From Streptococcus hyointestinalis (lineage in GTDB: Bacteria; Bacillota; Bacilli; Lactobacillales; Streptococcaceae): a stretch of DNA of 64,000 nt. The stretch covers positions 496,001 to 560,000 of the forward strand of contig NZ_JAAKGB010000001.1 of NCBI RefSeq assembly GCF_011039275.1, given 5' to 3'. The notes under the pieces were generated by a model. It searched no databases. It was not told where the DNA came from and was given only the letters and a program-made list of their open reading frames with translations. The translations under genes and the position numbers were made by a program. Positions 42,109-51,442 of this stretch are shown here, one piece after another. The stretch's first letter is position 1. Every line of letters starts with the position of its first letter.

Positions 42109-44472
42109 ATGGCAAAAGCAAGAAAGTCTGGAAAAAAAGGGCGTAAAACACGGCGTCCAACAAAGGCAGAGCAGGAAAAGCAAAAAGCATTTCGGCGGAT
42201 GTTGATAGCATTTGGGACAGCTTTTGTCCTCTTTTTTGCGATTATTCGCTTGGGAGCTTTTGGGGTCACGGTGTATAATGTCATCCGATTTGCGGTGGGG
42301 AGTCTCGCTTATCTGGTGATGTTTGCGGTCTTGGTTTACCTTTTTGCCTTTCGCTGGGTCAAAAAGCACGAGGGCATTGTCAGCGGTTTTGTGGTGCTGA
42401 TGATAGGGCTTTTGATTGAATGGCAGGCGTATTTATTTGCCCTTCCAGCCAATCGTGGTAAGGATGTCTTTGTCCAAACCGCACAGCTCTTGACTAGTGA
42501 CCTTCTAGCATTTAAAGTGACGCATTTCGTTGGTGGTGGCATGCTTGGGGCGCTTATCTATAAGCCGACTGCCTTTCTCTTCTCCAATGTCGGCTCCTTT
42601 ATGATTGGAGCTCTGTTTATCCTCCTAGGTGCTTTTTTGATGGGACCTTGGGATGTCTATGATGTGGTAGACTTTGCGCAGGCTAGCTACCAAAAATTGG
42701 CGCAAAAGCACGAAGCAAACAAGCAAAAACGCTTTGTCAAAAAAGAAGAAAAGGCTGCTAAAAAAGAGGAAGAAAAACGCTTAAAAGAAGAAAAAGCAGC
42801 GCAGGAAGCTGAAAAACGCCTCAGTGAATTGGACGTAGACCCTGAGACAGGCGAGATTTTAGCAGATAGCACCGAAAAAGAGGAGACGCCGCAAACTTTC
42901 CCAGAAATCCTAGACCATCAAGAGCTAGAGGGATCTGTGGACGAGCCTGAAAAGGCTTCTAGTGAGGAAGAGGTCATCTATGATATGGACGACTTGGAGG
43001 ACGAGGAGACACTCGCTGTCGACTTTAGCCCTAAGACTTTGCTCCAGTATAAACTGCCGACCATCGACCTCTTTGCGCCAGACAAGCCCAAAAACCAATC
43101 CAAGGAAAAAAATATCGTCCGCAAGAACATCGCTGTTTTGGAGGATACTTTCAAGAGTTTTGGGATTGATGTCAAGGTTGAGCGTGCTGAGATTGGTCCA
43201 TCTGTGACCAAGTACGAGGTCAAGCCTGCCGTTGGTGTTCGGGTCAATCGTATCTCAAACCTAGCAGACGACCTTGCTTTGGCTCTTGCAGCCAAGGATG
43301 TTCGCATAGAAGCCCCTATCCCTGGTAAGTCCTTGGTCGGTATTGAAGTGCCAAACTCTGAGATTGCCACCGTTTCCTTTCGTGAATTGTGGGAGCAGGC
43401 AAAGACCAATCCCAACCACCTCCTAGAAGTGCCGCTTGGTAAGGCGGTCAATGGTACTGCTCGTAGTTTTGATTTGGCGAAAATGCCCCATCTTCTCGTT
43501 GCCGGCTCAACGGGTTCTGGGAAATCTGTGGCGGTTAATGGCATGATTGCCAGTATCCTGATGAAAGCTCGTCCTGATCAGGTCAAGTTTTTGATGATTG
43601 ACCCCAAGATGGTGGAGCTGTCGGTCTACAATGATATTCCGCACCTTTTGATTCCTGTCGTTACCAATCCTAGAAAAGCCAGCCGAGCACTGCAGAAGGT
43701 TGTCGATGAGATGGAGAAGCGCTATGAGCTCTTTAGCCACTTTGGTGTGCGCAATATCGCTGGCTACAATGCCAAGGTTGAAGCTTTTAACCAGCAGTCC
43801 GAGCAAAAGCACATCCCGCTTCCGCTCATTGTCGTTATTGTCGATGAGTTGGCGGACTTGATGATGGTGGCTAGCAAGGAAGTCGAAGACGCCATTATCC
43901 GTCTAGGGCAAAAGGCGCGTGCTGCAGGGATTCACATGATCTTAGCGACGCAGCGTCCGTCTGTGGATGTTATCTCTGGGCTCATCAAGGCAAATGTCCC
44001 TTCTCGTGTCGCCTTTGCGGTTTCTAGCGGGACAGATAGCCGTACCATTTTAGATGAGAATGGCGCTGAAAAGCTCCTTGGTCGAGGCGATATGCTCTTT
44101 AAGCCTATTGATGAAAATCACCCAGTGCGCCTGCAAGGTTCCTTCATCTCTGATGACGATGTGGAGCGGATTGTCAGCTTCATCAAAGACCAAGCAGAAG
44201 CTGATTATGACGAGAGCTTTGACCCTGGTGAGGTTTCTGAGCAAGACTTTGCCTCTGGGCAAAAAGGTGCGTCTGACGGAGATGGCTTGTTTGAAGAGGC
44301 AAAAAAACTTGTCATAGAAAGCCAAAAAGCGAGCGCTTCGATGCTACAACGTAGACTCTCTGTCGGTTTTCCACGGGCAACACGCCTCATGGAAGAGCTG
44401 GAAGCAGCTGGTGTCATTGGTCCAGCCGAAGGGACTAAACCACGCAAAGTTCTGATAAACAAGGAAGAATAG
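42109..44472 (+). CDS. ftsK: DNA translocase FtsK/SpoIIIE
   Basis: 787 residues. A septal ATPase that pumps chromosomal DNA towards the dif region before cell division. The very basic N-terminus ([20 protein letters not shown]) precedes four to five membrane helices (about 25-190), then a Lys/Glu-rich linker with coiled-coil character (about 200-270). The motor domain has Walker [17 protein letters not shown] (about 462-477) and Walker [36 protein letters not shown] follows. The C-terminal gamma winged helix (about 715-787, [20 protein letters not shown]) reads KOPS-like DNA. Single gene with its own promoter. Confidence 0.96.
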   Translation: MAKARKSGKKGRKTRRPTKAEQEKQKAFRRMLIAFGTAFVLFFAIIRLGAFGVTVYNVIRFAVGSLAYLVMFAVLVYLFAFRWVKKHEGIVSGFVVLMIGLLIEWQAYLFALPANRGKDVFVQTAQLLTSDLLAFKVTHFVGGGMLGALIYKPTAFLFSNVGSFMIGALFILLGAFLMGPWDVYDVVDFAQASYQKLAQKHEANKQKRFVKKEEKAAKKEEEKRLKEEKAAQEAEKRLSELDVDPETGEILADSTEKEETPQTFPEILDHQELEGSVDEPEKASSEEEVIYDMDDLEDEETLAVDFSPKTLLQYKLPTIDLFAPDKPKNQSKEKNIVRKNIAVLEDTFKSFGIDVKVERAEIGPSVTKYEVKPAVGVRVNRISNLADDLALALAAKDVRIEAPIPGKSLVGIEVPNSEIATVSFRELWEQAKTNPNHLLEVPLGKAVNGTARSFDLAKMPHLLVAGSTGSGKSVAVNGMIASILMKARPDQVKFLMIDPKMVELSVYNDIPHLLIPVVTNPRKASRALQKVVDEMEKRYELFSHFGVRNIAGYNAKVEAFNQQSEQKHIPLPLIVVIVDELADLMMVASKEVEDAIIRLGQKARAAGIHMILATQRPSVDVISGLIKANVPSRVAFAVSSGTDSRTILDENGAEKLLGRGDMLFKPIDENHPVRLQGSFISDDDVERIVSFIKDQAEADYDESFDPGEVSEQDFASGQKGASDGDGLFEEAKKLVIESQKASASMLQRRLSVGFPRATRLMEELEAAGVIGPAEGTKPRKVLINKEE

Positions 44473-44499
44473 CAAGAAAAAAGCGACTATTTCTTTAAA

Positions 44500-44522
44500 T
44501 TGTCGCTGAAATGTGATAAAAT
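44500..44522 (+). promoter_or_regulatory. Candidate promoter of tpiA
   Basis: Extended -10 TGATAAAAT (44514-44522) with a weak TTTAAA -35 at 44494-44499. TTGTCG at 44500-44505 is too close to serve. Confidence 0.5.
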
Positions 44523-44532
44523 AAACAAGTAA

Positions 44533-45315
<783 letters not shown>

Positions 45316-45321
45316 TACATC

Positions 45322-45352
45322 AAAAAACACTTGAGTTACTCAAGTGTTTTTT
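45322..45352 (+). terminator. Terminator of tpiA
   Basis: AAAAAACACTTGAG and CTCAAGTGTTTTTT form a 14-base-pair hairpin with a tiny loop. Confidence 0.9.
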
Positions 45353-45366
45353 ATGTTGTCATAAAA

Positions 45367-45393
45367 TAAAAAAGCTGAAAATCAGCTTTTTAA
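45367..45393 (-). terminator. Terminator of the DUF1827 gene (minus strand)
   Basis: On the minus strand AAAAGCTGA pairs with TCAGCTTTTTT just past the DUF1827 stop. Confidence 0.8.
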
Positions 45394-45692
45394 CTTGTAG
45401 CAGGGATGGAGATTTCAATCAAATTGGCTGTGTGCAAGGTTTTTATCTTGTCTAAAAGCGCAATGTTATGGTCAATTTTTCGCTTGAGGAAAAACTCACG
45501 GATAGCCTCAAGCTCACTGTCCTTGATAGCACGGTATTTGTTTGAAATCAAGATTTCATAGTGGTAAGGGGCTTGGGTAAAGACCACGTCGGTATTGCCA
45601 GCTGAGTAAGTTTCGACCAGAGTAGCATCGGTATTTGTGAGTTGCCCTTGAACCAACTCGGCATGGCTACTGGTTGTATTGATGAGCCTCAT
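45390..45692 (-). CDS. DUF1827 family protein
   Basis: 100 residues, a small soluble protein restricted to streptococci and lactococci as far as I know. It starts MRLINTTSSHAELVQGQLTN and contains VFTQAPYHYEILISNKYRAI; the second half is helical with an FFLKRKIDHN stretch. No catalytic motif or membrane segment is evident. An AGGAGG ribosome binding site and an extended -10 TGCTATAAT on the minus strand (about 45730-45722) support expression. Function unknown. Confidence 0.85.
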   Translation of the reverse strand: MRLINTTSSHAELVQGQLTNTDATLVETYSAGNTDVVFTQAPYHYEILISNKYRAIKDSELEAIREFFLKRKIDHNIALLDKIKTLHTANLIEISIPATS

Positions 45693-45763
45693 AGGGAACC
45701 TCCTATCGTTTTCTTTGTTCTATTATAGCACTTATTGGATGGAAAATCCGTAAAATTGCGGTT

Positions 45764-46210
45764 TTAATGATGTTTTTTTTGCCATTCTTCGACCCCGTAG
45801 CGGTGACTGCCACGTTTTAATTTTCTTTTGGCTTCCTCAATGTCAAACCAAGCGATATGGTTGAAATCCTCTAAAGGCTTACCTGCTACGGCGTAGTTTG
45901 TCACCTCATAGAGGTAGGCTGGGTTATAGAAGTAGGTGTCACGGTGGCTAGAGTAAAAATACTCATCAGCCTGACCGTAGTAGTAGCCAACAGTCGCTGT
46001 AAAGCCCAGCTCCTCAATCAACTCACGCTCGAGCGCTTTGAGCTGATTTTCCCCAGCTTCAATCTCACCACCTGGTAAAAACCAAGAGCCGTTAGGAGCT
46101 TGGACGAGGACAAGCTGTGTTTTGTCTTCATTTGGGATGATGGCATAGACACCATAGCGGGCTGAGTAAGTGACGTCGTCTTTTTTTTCTCCAAAGGTCG
46201 GAATGCTCAT
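45764..46210 (-). CDS. NUDIX hydrolase
   Basis: 148 residues. NUDIX box: GGEIEAGENQLKALERELIE followed by ELGF (about residues 46-69). The N-terminal part SARYGVYAIIPNEDKTQLVL and APNGSWFLPGG is typical of small diphosphohydrolases that clean up nucleotides. Substrate cannot be told. AAGGAGAC precedes the ATG; a -10 TATAAT on the minus strand lies at 46252-46247. Monocistronic. Confidence 0.92.
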   Translation of the reverse strand: MSIPTFGEKKDDVTYSARYGVYAIIPNEDKTQLVLVQAPNGSWFLPGGEIEAGENQLKALERELIEELGFTATVGYYYGQADEYFYSSHRDTYFYNPAYLYEVTNYAVAGKPLEDFNHIAWFDIEEAKRKLKRGSHRYGVEEWQKKHH

Positions 46211-46286
46211 AGGGTCTCCTTCTGATTCAAAATAATCCTTAGTGGTATTATACTAAATTTTGAAAGAAAATTCTGTAATTTTGTCT

Positions 46287-46320
46287 TAAAAAAGCAATCT
46301 TCCTAAGAAGATTGCTTTTG
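46287..46320 (-). terminator. Terminator of clpE (minus strand)
   Basis: On the minus strand AAAAGCAATCTTC pairs with GAAGATTGCTTTTTT around loop TTAG. Confidence 0.85.
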
Positions 46321-46325
46321 GTGAT

Positions 46326-48605
46326 TTAGTTAGCTGCGACTTCTTCGCTGGCTTTTTCGTGTTTTTTAGCAGACTTGATAAAGATGTCGCCCTTGCTGTT
46401 GAGGACAGCTTTCAAGTGTTTTTCGCTAGGATGTTCAAGATAGAAGTCAGTGATAGCGTCTTCGATGTAGTCTTGGATGGTACGACGTAGTGGACGAGCA
46501 CCCATTTTTGGATCGTATCCAAGGTCAACCAGTTTTTCCTTGACCTTGTCTGTGACATCGAGATGGATGTCATTAACCGCAAGGCGGCTATTGACGGTAT
46601 CAAGCATAAGATCAACGATATGAAGGAGATTGTCCTTGCTAAGTGCCTTAAACTCGATGATACCATCAAAACGGTTCATAAACTCAGGGCTAAAGAAGTT
46701 GCCAAGCTCACCAAGCACAGAGTGCGTGCGTCCTTCACGACTAGCGCCAAAACCAACGCTGGCTTCGGTCTTGCCAGTCCCTGCGTTTGAGGTCATGATG
46801 ATGATGGTGTCCTTAAAGCTGACCGTGCGTCCTTGACCGTCTGTGAGACGTCCATCATCGAGCACTTGAAGGAACATGTGCATTACATCTGGATGTGCTT
46901 TTTCGACCTCATCTAGTAAGATGAGCGAGTAAGGATTTCTGCGGACTTTTTCGGTCAATTGCCCCGCTTCGTCGTAGCCGACATATCCTGGAGGCGCTCC
47001 GACCAGTTTTGCGACAGCGTGTTTTTCCATGTATTCACTCATGTCAAAGCGAATCATGCTGTCTGCTGAACCAAAGAGCTCAATTGCTAGTTGTTTAGAC
47101 AGCTCAGTCTTTCCGACACCTGTCGGTCCGACAAAGAGGAAGCTTCCGATTGGGCGGTTTGGTGAGCCAAGTCCTACACGATTTCTGCGGATGGCTTTAG
47201 CAATTTTATCAACAGCGTCGTCTTGTCCGATGACGTGTTTTTTCAGGTCATCAGCTAGGTTAATCAATTGAGACTGTTCTTTTTCTTTCAAATCACCAAC
47301 AGGGATGTTGGTTTTTTCTTCGATGATATGCTCGATTGTTTTTTCGGTGATGATGGGTGTGTCTTGGTCATCGATTTTTTGCTTTTGCATTTCCTTATAT
47401 TTGGCGATCTGGTCACGGAAGTAAGCAGCACGCTCGAAGTCTTCGTCACGTGTGGCTTGCGCTTTGAGATTTTCTGCCTCAATTAAGCGCTGGTCAATTT
47501 CCTTAGGATCGACAAAGTTAAGGGTCAAGTTCATCTTAGAGCCCGCCTCGTCCAAGAGGTCAATCGCCTTGTCGGGCAAGAAACGGTCTTGGATATAGCG
47601 GTTAGATAGGATAGCAGAAGCCTTGATAGCTTCGTCGCTGTACTTGACGTGGTGGTAATCTTCGTATTTCTTTTGGATACCTTTTAGGATGGTGATGGTC
47701 TCATCAACGCTTGGCTCATCGACCTTGACAGGTTGCATACGACGCTCAAGCGCAGCGTCTTTTTCGATGATACGGTATTCATTGAGCGTGGTTGCACCGA
47801 CTAGTTGCAATTCGCCACGAGCAAGTGCTGGTTTTAGGATATTTCCAGCGTCCATATTGCCATCGCCTGCTGAGCCTGCTCCGACAATCTCGTGAATTTC
47901 ATCGATGAAGAGGATAACGTCTTTTCGCTCACGGATTTCTTCCATGAGTTTTTGCATACGCTCTTCAAATTGCCCACGAATGCCGGTACCTTGCACGAGA
48001 CTCACCACATCAAGGCGGATAACTTGCTTGGCTTGGAGTTTTTGAGGGACATCTCCGTCCACAATCTTTTGCGCTAAGCCTTCCACAACGGCAGTCTTAC
48101 CAACACCAGGTTCACCGATGAGGACAGGATTGTTTTTGGTTCTGCGGTTCAAAATCTCAATGACACGCACAATCTCGCTGTCACGTCCGATGACAGGGTC
48201 AATATCGCCACGGCGAGCAAGGTCAGTGACGTTAATACCAAACTCTTCTAGGAGACCTTGTGGTTGATTGTTTGCTTGCTGACCATTTGGACGGTTGTTG
48301 TTGCCGTTGCCACCACGATTACCACCAGACTGTGTCGGAGGTGTATTTGGCAAATCTTGACCGCCAAAGGCACGGAAGTTATTGAGGTCGCCAAAGAAAT
48401 CGTCAAAGAAAGGATTGATACCACTGGCTTGATTTTGTTGGCGATTGTTGTTTGCGTCATTTAAGCCTGCAAAAAAGGCGTTGTTAGGATCTGTTTTGAT
48501 AATTTGATAGCAGTTTTGGCAAAGGTCAACCTGCTTTTGTTGACCATTAACATTAGTATAGAGGTGAATAGTTGCTTCGTTTAAGTTACAATTTTGACAG
48601 AGCAT
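46326..48605 (-). CDS. clpE: ATP-dependent Clp protease ATP-binding subunit ClpE
   Basis: 759 residues from the ATG at 48605, which follows AAAGGGG; a frame nine residues longer is not supported. ClpE is a Hsp100 unfoldase that feeds ClpP and acts in heat shock. The N-terminal zinc finger MLCQNCN...DLCQNCY is the mark of ClpE, followed by a flexible Asn/Gly/Gln-rich linker (about 55-115). The first AAA domain has GEPGVGKT, a UVR-like coiled segment [20 protein letters not shown] follows (about 400), and the second AAA domain has [13 protein letters not shown]. Upstream are a CtsR operator and a CIRCE-like element. Confidence 0.96.
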   Translation of the reverse strand: MLCQNCNLNEATIHLYTNVNGQQKQVDLCQNCYQIIKTDPNNAFFAGLNDANNNRQQNQASGINPFFDDFFGDLNNFRAFGGQDLPNTPPTQSGGNRGGNGNNNRPNGQQANNQPQGLLEEFGINVTDLARRGDIDPVIGRDSEIVRVIEILNRRTKNNPVLIGEPGVGKTAVVEGLAQKIVDGDVPQKLQAKQVIRLDVVSLVQGTGIRGQFEERMQKLMEEIRERKDVILFIDEIHEIVGAGSAGDGNMDAGNILKPALARGELQLVGATTLNEYRIIEKDAALERRMQPVKVDEPSVDETITILKGIQKKYEDYHHVKYSDEAIKASAILSNRYIQDRFLPDKAIDLLDEAGSKMNLTLNFVDPKEIDQRLIEAENLKAQATRDEDFERAAYFRDQIAKYKEMQKQKIDDQDTPIITEKTIEHIIEEKTNIPVGDLKEKEQSQLINLADDLKKHVIGQDDAVDKIAKAIRRNRVGLGSPNRPIGSFLFVGPTGVGKTELSKQLAIELFGSADSMIRFDMSEYMEKHAVAKLVGAPPGYVGYDEAGQLTEKVRRNPYSLILLDEVEKAHPDVMHMFLQVLDDGRLTDGQGRTVSFKDTIIIMTSNAGTGKTEASVGFGASREGRTHSVLGELGNFFSPEFMNRFDGIIEFKALSKDNLLHIVDLMLDTVNSRLAVNDIHLDVTDKVKEKLVDLGYDPKMGARPLRRTIQDYIEDAITDFYLEHPSEKHLKAVLNSKGDIFIKSAKKHEKASEEVAAN

Positions 48606-48680
48606 AGAATACCCCTTTCTTCTCTTAATCACTATTAGCAGTAAAGCTAGACGTGCTCTACCACACTTGACCTAGTTATT

Positions 48681-48697
48681 AGTCAAAGTTGGTCAAA
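48681..48697 (-). promoter_or_regulatory. CtsR operator of clpE
   Basis: AGTCAAA-GTT-GGTCAAA matches the CtsR heptad repeat RGTCAAA-NAN-RGTCAAA except for the central base. It lies just downstream of the clpE -10, where CtsR would block transcription in the absence of heat stress. Confidence 0.88.
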
Positions 48698-48709
48698 CTT
48701 CATAATCTT

Positions 48710-48737
48710 ATTATAGCACCCCTTTTGTAGAATGCAA
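48710..48737 (-). promoter_or_regulatory. clpE promoter (minus strand)
   Basis: On the minus strand: -35 TTGCAT (48737-48732), 16-base spacer, -10 TATAAT (48715-48710). Confidence 0.85.
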
Positions 48738-48754
48738 GTGAAAAGATTGTAAAA

Positions 48755-48780
48755 TTAGCACTCAAAGATAAGAGTGCTAA
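48755..48780. promoter_or_regulatory. CIRCE-like element (HrcA site)
   Basis: TTAGCACTC and GAGTGCTAA are perfect nine-base arms of the HrcA operator, but with 8 bases between them, not the canonical 9. It lies between divergent clpE and the ykuJ-type gene: upstream of the clpE -35 on one side, and directly downstream of a possible plus-strand -10 (TAAAAT 48750-48755) on the other. Confidence 0.75.
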
Positions 48781-48813
48781 TTCGGCTGTCAAACAAGAGA
48801 ATGACACTTTTTC

Positions 48814-48843
48814 TTGTCGTAAGAGCGCTTTTTATGGTAAAAT
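48814..48843 (+). promoter_or_regulatory. Promoter of the DUF1797 gene
   Basis: -35 TTGTCG (48814-48819), 18-base spacer and extended -10 TGGTAAAAT (-10 at 48838-48843). Confidence 0.7.
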
Positions 48844-48875
48844 AAGAGTGATTAAAAACTTAGAGGAGAACTAAA

Positions 48876-49106
48876 ATGGAATCACATTTGGTGAGAATCA
48901 TCAATCGTTTAGAATTGATGGCAACAGATGGTGGTAATCTTAAACGTAATTTTGAGCGTGATGGTGTTGTTGTGGCAGAGGTATCTTTTAGCAACGATGC
49001 TGAAAACGGACCTGTTTTCACACTTCGTGACGTCAATGCACGTGAGACCTATTCATTTGATAGCATTGATTTGATTGCGATGGAAATTTACGATTTGTTG
49101 TATTAA
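48876..49106 (+). CDS. ykuJ: DUF1797 (YkuJ-like) protein
   Basis: 76 residues. A compact conserved domain, MESHLVRIINRLELMATDGG then VVVAEVSFSNDAENGPVFTL and TYSFDSIDLIAMEIYDLLY at the end, as in Bacillus YkuJ. Soluble, no catalytic motif; function unknown. AGAGGAGA precedes the ATG. It diverges from clpE with the CIRCE-like element between them and has its own terminator. Confidence 0.85.
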   Translation: MESHLVRIINRLELMATDGGNLKRNFERDGVVVAEVSFSNDAENGPVFTLRDVNARETYSFDSIDLIAMEIYDLLY

Positions 49107-49114
49107 ATCATGAT

Positions 49115-49141
49115 GTCCTGAGCAGTGCTCAGGATTTTTTA
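49115..49141 (+). terminator. Terminator of the DUF1797 gene
   Basis: TCCTGAGC and GCTCAGGA form a stem followed by six T. Confidence 0.85.
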
Positions 49142-49157
49142 TTAGAGATAGAAACGT

Positions 49158-49186
49158 TTGACTTGCTTTTTTTGCAATTTTATGCG
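49158..49186 (+). promoter_or_regulatory. Possible promoter of the frameshifted microprotein
   Basis: TTGACT (49158-49163), 17-base spacer, TATGCG (49181-49186), a weak -10. Confidence 0.4.
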
Positions 49187-49203
49187 ATAGAGGAAGTTGT
49201 GCT

Positions 49204-49304
49204 ATGTATGACCTAAAAGTACTGGCTTGTTCTGTTATCGGGGGGGATTTGTAGGATGTTTCGCTTATAAAATCAACAAGCCTCGTTGTGATAATAAAAA
49301 ATAA
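49204..49304 (+). pseudogene. Small membrane protein interrupted by a frameshift at a seven-G tract
   Basis: An ATG at 49204 with GAGGAAG eight bases upstream opens MYDLKVLACSVIGG, a hydrophobic start, then stops at a TAG because of the G run at 49240-49246. With 5 or 8 G the frame would continue FVGCFAYKINKPRCDNKK to a TAA at 49302-49304, giving a protein of about 32 residues with one membrane helix and a Cys-containing basic tail. As it stands only 16 residues are read. It may be a true pseudogene, a phase-variable gene or a sequencing error in the homopolymer. No family recognised. Confidence 0.5.
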
Positions 49305-49325
49305 AAGAAAAATGAAAGTTAGGTA

Positions 49326-49354
49326 TTGTATTTTTATTCAAGATGTAGTATAAT
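49326..49354 (+). promoter_or_regulatory. Promoter of the amino-acid ABC transporter genes
   Basis: -35 TTGTAT (49326-49331), 17-base spacer, -10 TATAAT (49349-49354). Confidence 0.85.
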
Positions 49355-49389
49355 ATTCTCCATATCATCAAAAAGGAGAAGAAAGCTTT

Positions 49390-50103
49390 ATGGATTTTTC
49401 ATTCATACCGCAATATCTTGATTATTTTAACTATGGCGTGCTTGTCACGATTATGATTTCAGTCTGCGTGGTCTTTTTTGGGACGATTATCGGGGTTTTA
49501 GCCGCTCTTATCAAGCGCAGCCACTGGGTCATCAATGGACATGAAATTAAAATCTTTAAATGGCTTGTGAGTTTCTATGTCTGGGTCTTTCGTGGGACAC
49601 CGATGTTGGTGCAAATCGCCATCGCCTTTGCCTGGATGAGTTTCTTCAATGGCTTGCCAACCGTTGGCTTTGGTGTGATTGATATGGACTTCTCACGGAT
49701 TATGCCAGGGATTGTCATCTTGTCACTGAACAGCGGGGCTTACGTTTCTGAGATTGTTCGAGCTGGGATTGACGCTGTGCCAAAAGGGCAGCTAGAAGCA
49801 GCTTACTCTCTTGGTATTCGCCCGCTAAAAGCTATGCGTTATGTCATTTTACCGCAAGCGCTGAAAAATATTTTGCCTGCTTTGGGGAATGAATTTATCA
49901 CAATTGTTAAAGACAGCTCGCTTTTACAAACGATTGGTATCATGGAACTTTGGGGTGGTGCAACAACCATTCAAGCTAAAACTTACATTCCTTTGACACC
50001 TTACTTGTTTGCTGCCTTTTACTATTTGATTGTGACGACGGTGCTTACTTGGTTGTTAAAACTCATGGAGAATCGCTTAGGTAAAGGAGAAAGCAAGGCA
50101 TGA
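49390..50103 (+). CDS. Polar amino-acid ABC transporter permease
   Basis: 237 residues, a HisM/GlnP-type permease with about five membrane helices. It starts [20 protein letters not shown]; the family motifs RGTPMLVQI and the cytoplasmic EAA loop [20 protein letters not shown] are intact. It pairs with the ATPase gene downstream (ATGA overlap). No substrate-binding protein or second permease lies nearby, so the binding protein is encoded elsewhere and the amino acid transported cannot be named. Confidence 0.92.
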   Translation: MDFSFIPQYLDYFNYGVLVTIMISVCVVFFGTIIGVLAALIKRSHWVINGHEIKIFKWLVSFYVWVFRGTPMLVQIAIAFAWMSFFNGLPTVGFGVIDMDFSRIMPGIVILSLNSGAYVSEIVRAGIDAVPKGQLEAAYSLGIRPLKAMRYVILPQALKNILPALGNEFITIVKDSSLLQTIGIMELWGGATTIQAKTYIPLTPYLFAAFYYLIVTTVLTWLLKLMENRLGKGESKA

Positions 50104-50834
50104 CAGAAACCATTCTTTCAATCAAAGATTTACACAAGTCTTTTGGCAAAAATGAAGTGCTAAAAGGCATTGACCTTGATGTGCATAAGGGCGAGGTTAT
50201 TGCTATTATCGGACCATCTGGTTCTGGGAAATCCACTTTTTTGCGCACCATGAATTTGCTTGAGGTGCCAACAAAAGGGACGATTCACTTTGAAGGTGTG
50301 GACATCACCGATAAGTTAAACGACATCTTTAAAATGCGTGAAAAGATGGGTATGGTCTTTCAGCAGTTTAACCTCTTTTTGAACATGTCTGTTTTAGATA
50401 ACATCACGCTCTCTCCTATCAAGACAAAGGGTATTGATAAGGCAAGCGCTCAAAAGAAAGCTTATGAGTTGCTTGAGAAGGTCGGGCTTCGTGACAAGGC
50501 AGACGCCAATCCGCAGAGTTTATCAGGTGGTCAGCAGCAGCGTATTGCTATCGCACGTGGATTAGCTATGGATCCTGATGTGCTCTTGTTTGACGAGCCA
50601 ACCTCAGCGCTTGACCCAGAGATGGTCGGTGAGGTGCTAGGAGTTATGCAGGATCTTGCCAAGTCTGGGATGACCATGGTTATTGTCACGCACGAGATGG
50701 GCTTTGCTCGTGAGGTGGCTGACCGTGTGATTTTCATGGATGGTGGACACATCATCGAAGAAGGCACACCAGAAGAGGTCTTTGAGCATACTAAAGAAGA
50801 ACGGACAAAAGATTTCCTCAGCAAAGTGCTCTAA
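50100..50834 (+). CDS. Polar amino-acid ABC transporter ATP-binding protein
   Basis: 244 residues. Walker [17 protein letters not shown] (about 35-50), Q-loop [17 protein letters not shown], signature [17 protein letters not shown], Walker [16 protein letters not shown], switch [17 protein letters not shown] and the family's C-terminal [14 protein letters not shown]. Closest in type to GlnQ/ArtP/TcyN ATPases. Coupled to the permease and followed by a terminator. Confidence 0.95.
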   Translation: MTETILSIKDLHKSFGKNEVLKGIDLDVHKGEVIAIIGPSGSGKSTFLRTMNLLEVPTKGTIHFEGVDITDKLNDIFKMREKMGMVFQQFNLFLNMSVLDNITLSPIKTKGIDKASAQKKAYELLEKVGLRDKADANPQSLSGGQQQRIAIARGLAMDPDVLLFDEPTSALDPEMVGEVLGVMQDLAKSGMTMVIVTHEMGFAREVADRVIFMDGGHIIEEGTPEEVFEHTKEERTKDFLSKVL

Positions 50835-50840
50835 TGACTG

Positions 50841-50865
50841 TAGCCGAACCTTGGTTCGGCTTTTT
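50841..50865 (+). terminator. Terminator of the amino-acid transporter operon
   Basis: AGCCGAACC and GGTTCGGCT form a nine-base-pair stem followed by TTTTA. Confidence 0.9.
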
Positions 50866-50883
50866 ATAATGATTATAATATTG

Positions 50884-50920
50884 AATTTTCAGTAAATTGA
50901 GGGTTTCTTTGTGATATAAT
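50884..50920 (+). promoter_or_regulatory. feoAB promoter with CodY-like box
   Basis: Extended -10 TGATATAAT (-10 at 50915-50920). AATTTTCAGTAAATT (50884-50898) matches 14 of 15 bases of the CodY box AATTTTCWGAAAATT and covers the place where a -35 would lie, so CodY would compete with RNA polymerase. Confidence 0.7.
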
Positions 50921-50941
50921 AGTCAAAGTAGTTGATAGTCT

Positions 50942-51442
50942 ATGTTTATGGAGGACAAGAAGTTGATTTTACAAGATGCCAAACTTGGGATTGACTACGA
51001 AGTTCTAGGCATTGACCTTCCAAAAGAGAGTGTCAAGCACCTCTCGCATTTGGGGCTGACTGTGGGGAGCCGTCTGCGCCTTGTGGCAAAGACAAAAAGC
51101 AGCGCCATTATGATGTTAAAAGGGAGTCGCCTAGCCTTTGATAGCTCGATTACAAGTCATATAGATGTTGCTGTTTGTAAAGATGACAAGCAGCAGTCCA
51201 TTCCATTGTCGGACTTGAGCGTGGGCTCTTATGCTTATGTCGAAGGGATTTATGCGAGCAGCGAGACCAAGCGACGTTTGATGGATATGGGATTGACACG
51301 CCACACCAAGATTTATCTGAGAAAAGTGGCACCACTAGGCGACCCACTGGAGTTAACGCTTCGTGGTTACGAGCTGACCCTTAGAAAGTCTGAAGCCCAG
51401 CTCATTGCAGTTCTACCAAGTGAAAAAGGAGAAGAACAGTGA
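50942..51442 (+). CDS. feoA: Ferrous iron transport protein A with two FeoA domains
   Basis: 166 residues holding two tandem SH3-like FeoA domains (about 12-80 and 88-160; the second is seen as YVEGIYASSETKRRLMDMGL, a typical FeoA stretch). FeoA binds the membrane GTPase FeoB and helps Fe(II) uptake. Start is uncertain: the ATGs at 50942 and 50948 have no ribosome binding site, whereas a TTG at 50963 is preceded by GGAGG (50950-50954) at eight bases, giving a start at LILQDAKLGIDYEV. The stop overlaps the feoB GTG. Confidence 0.9.
   Translation: MFMEDKKLILQDAKLGIDYEVLGIDLPKESVKHLSHLGLTVGSRLRLVAKTKSSAIMMLKGSRLAFDSSITSHIDVAVCKDDKQQSIPLSDLSVGSYAYVEGIYASSETKRRLMDMGLTRHTKIYLRKVAPLGDPLELTLRGYELTLRKSEAQLIAVLPSEKGEEQ

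Noticed and set aside
44481..44507. Inverted repeat AGCGAC/GTCGCT between ftsK and tpiA
   Set aside because: On the plus strand no T run follows; on the minus strand a T run is present but no minus-strand gene needs a terminator there. It could be a weak ftsK terminator, but this is not supported.
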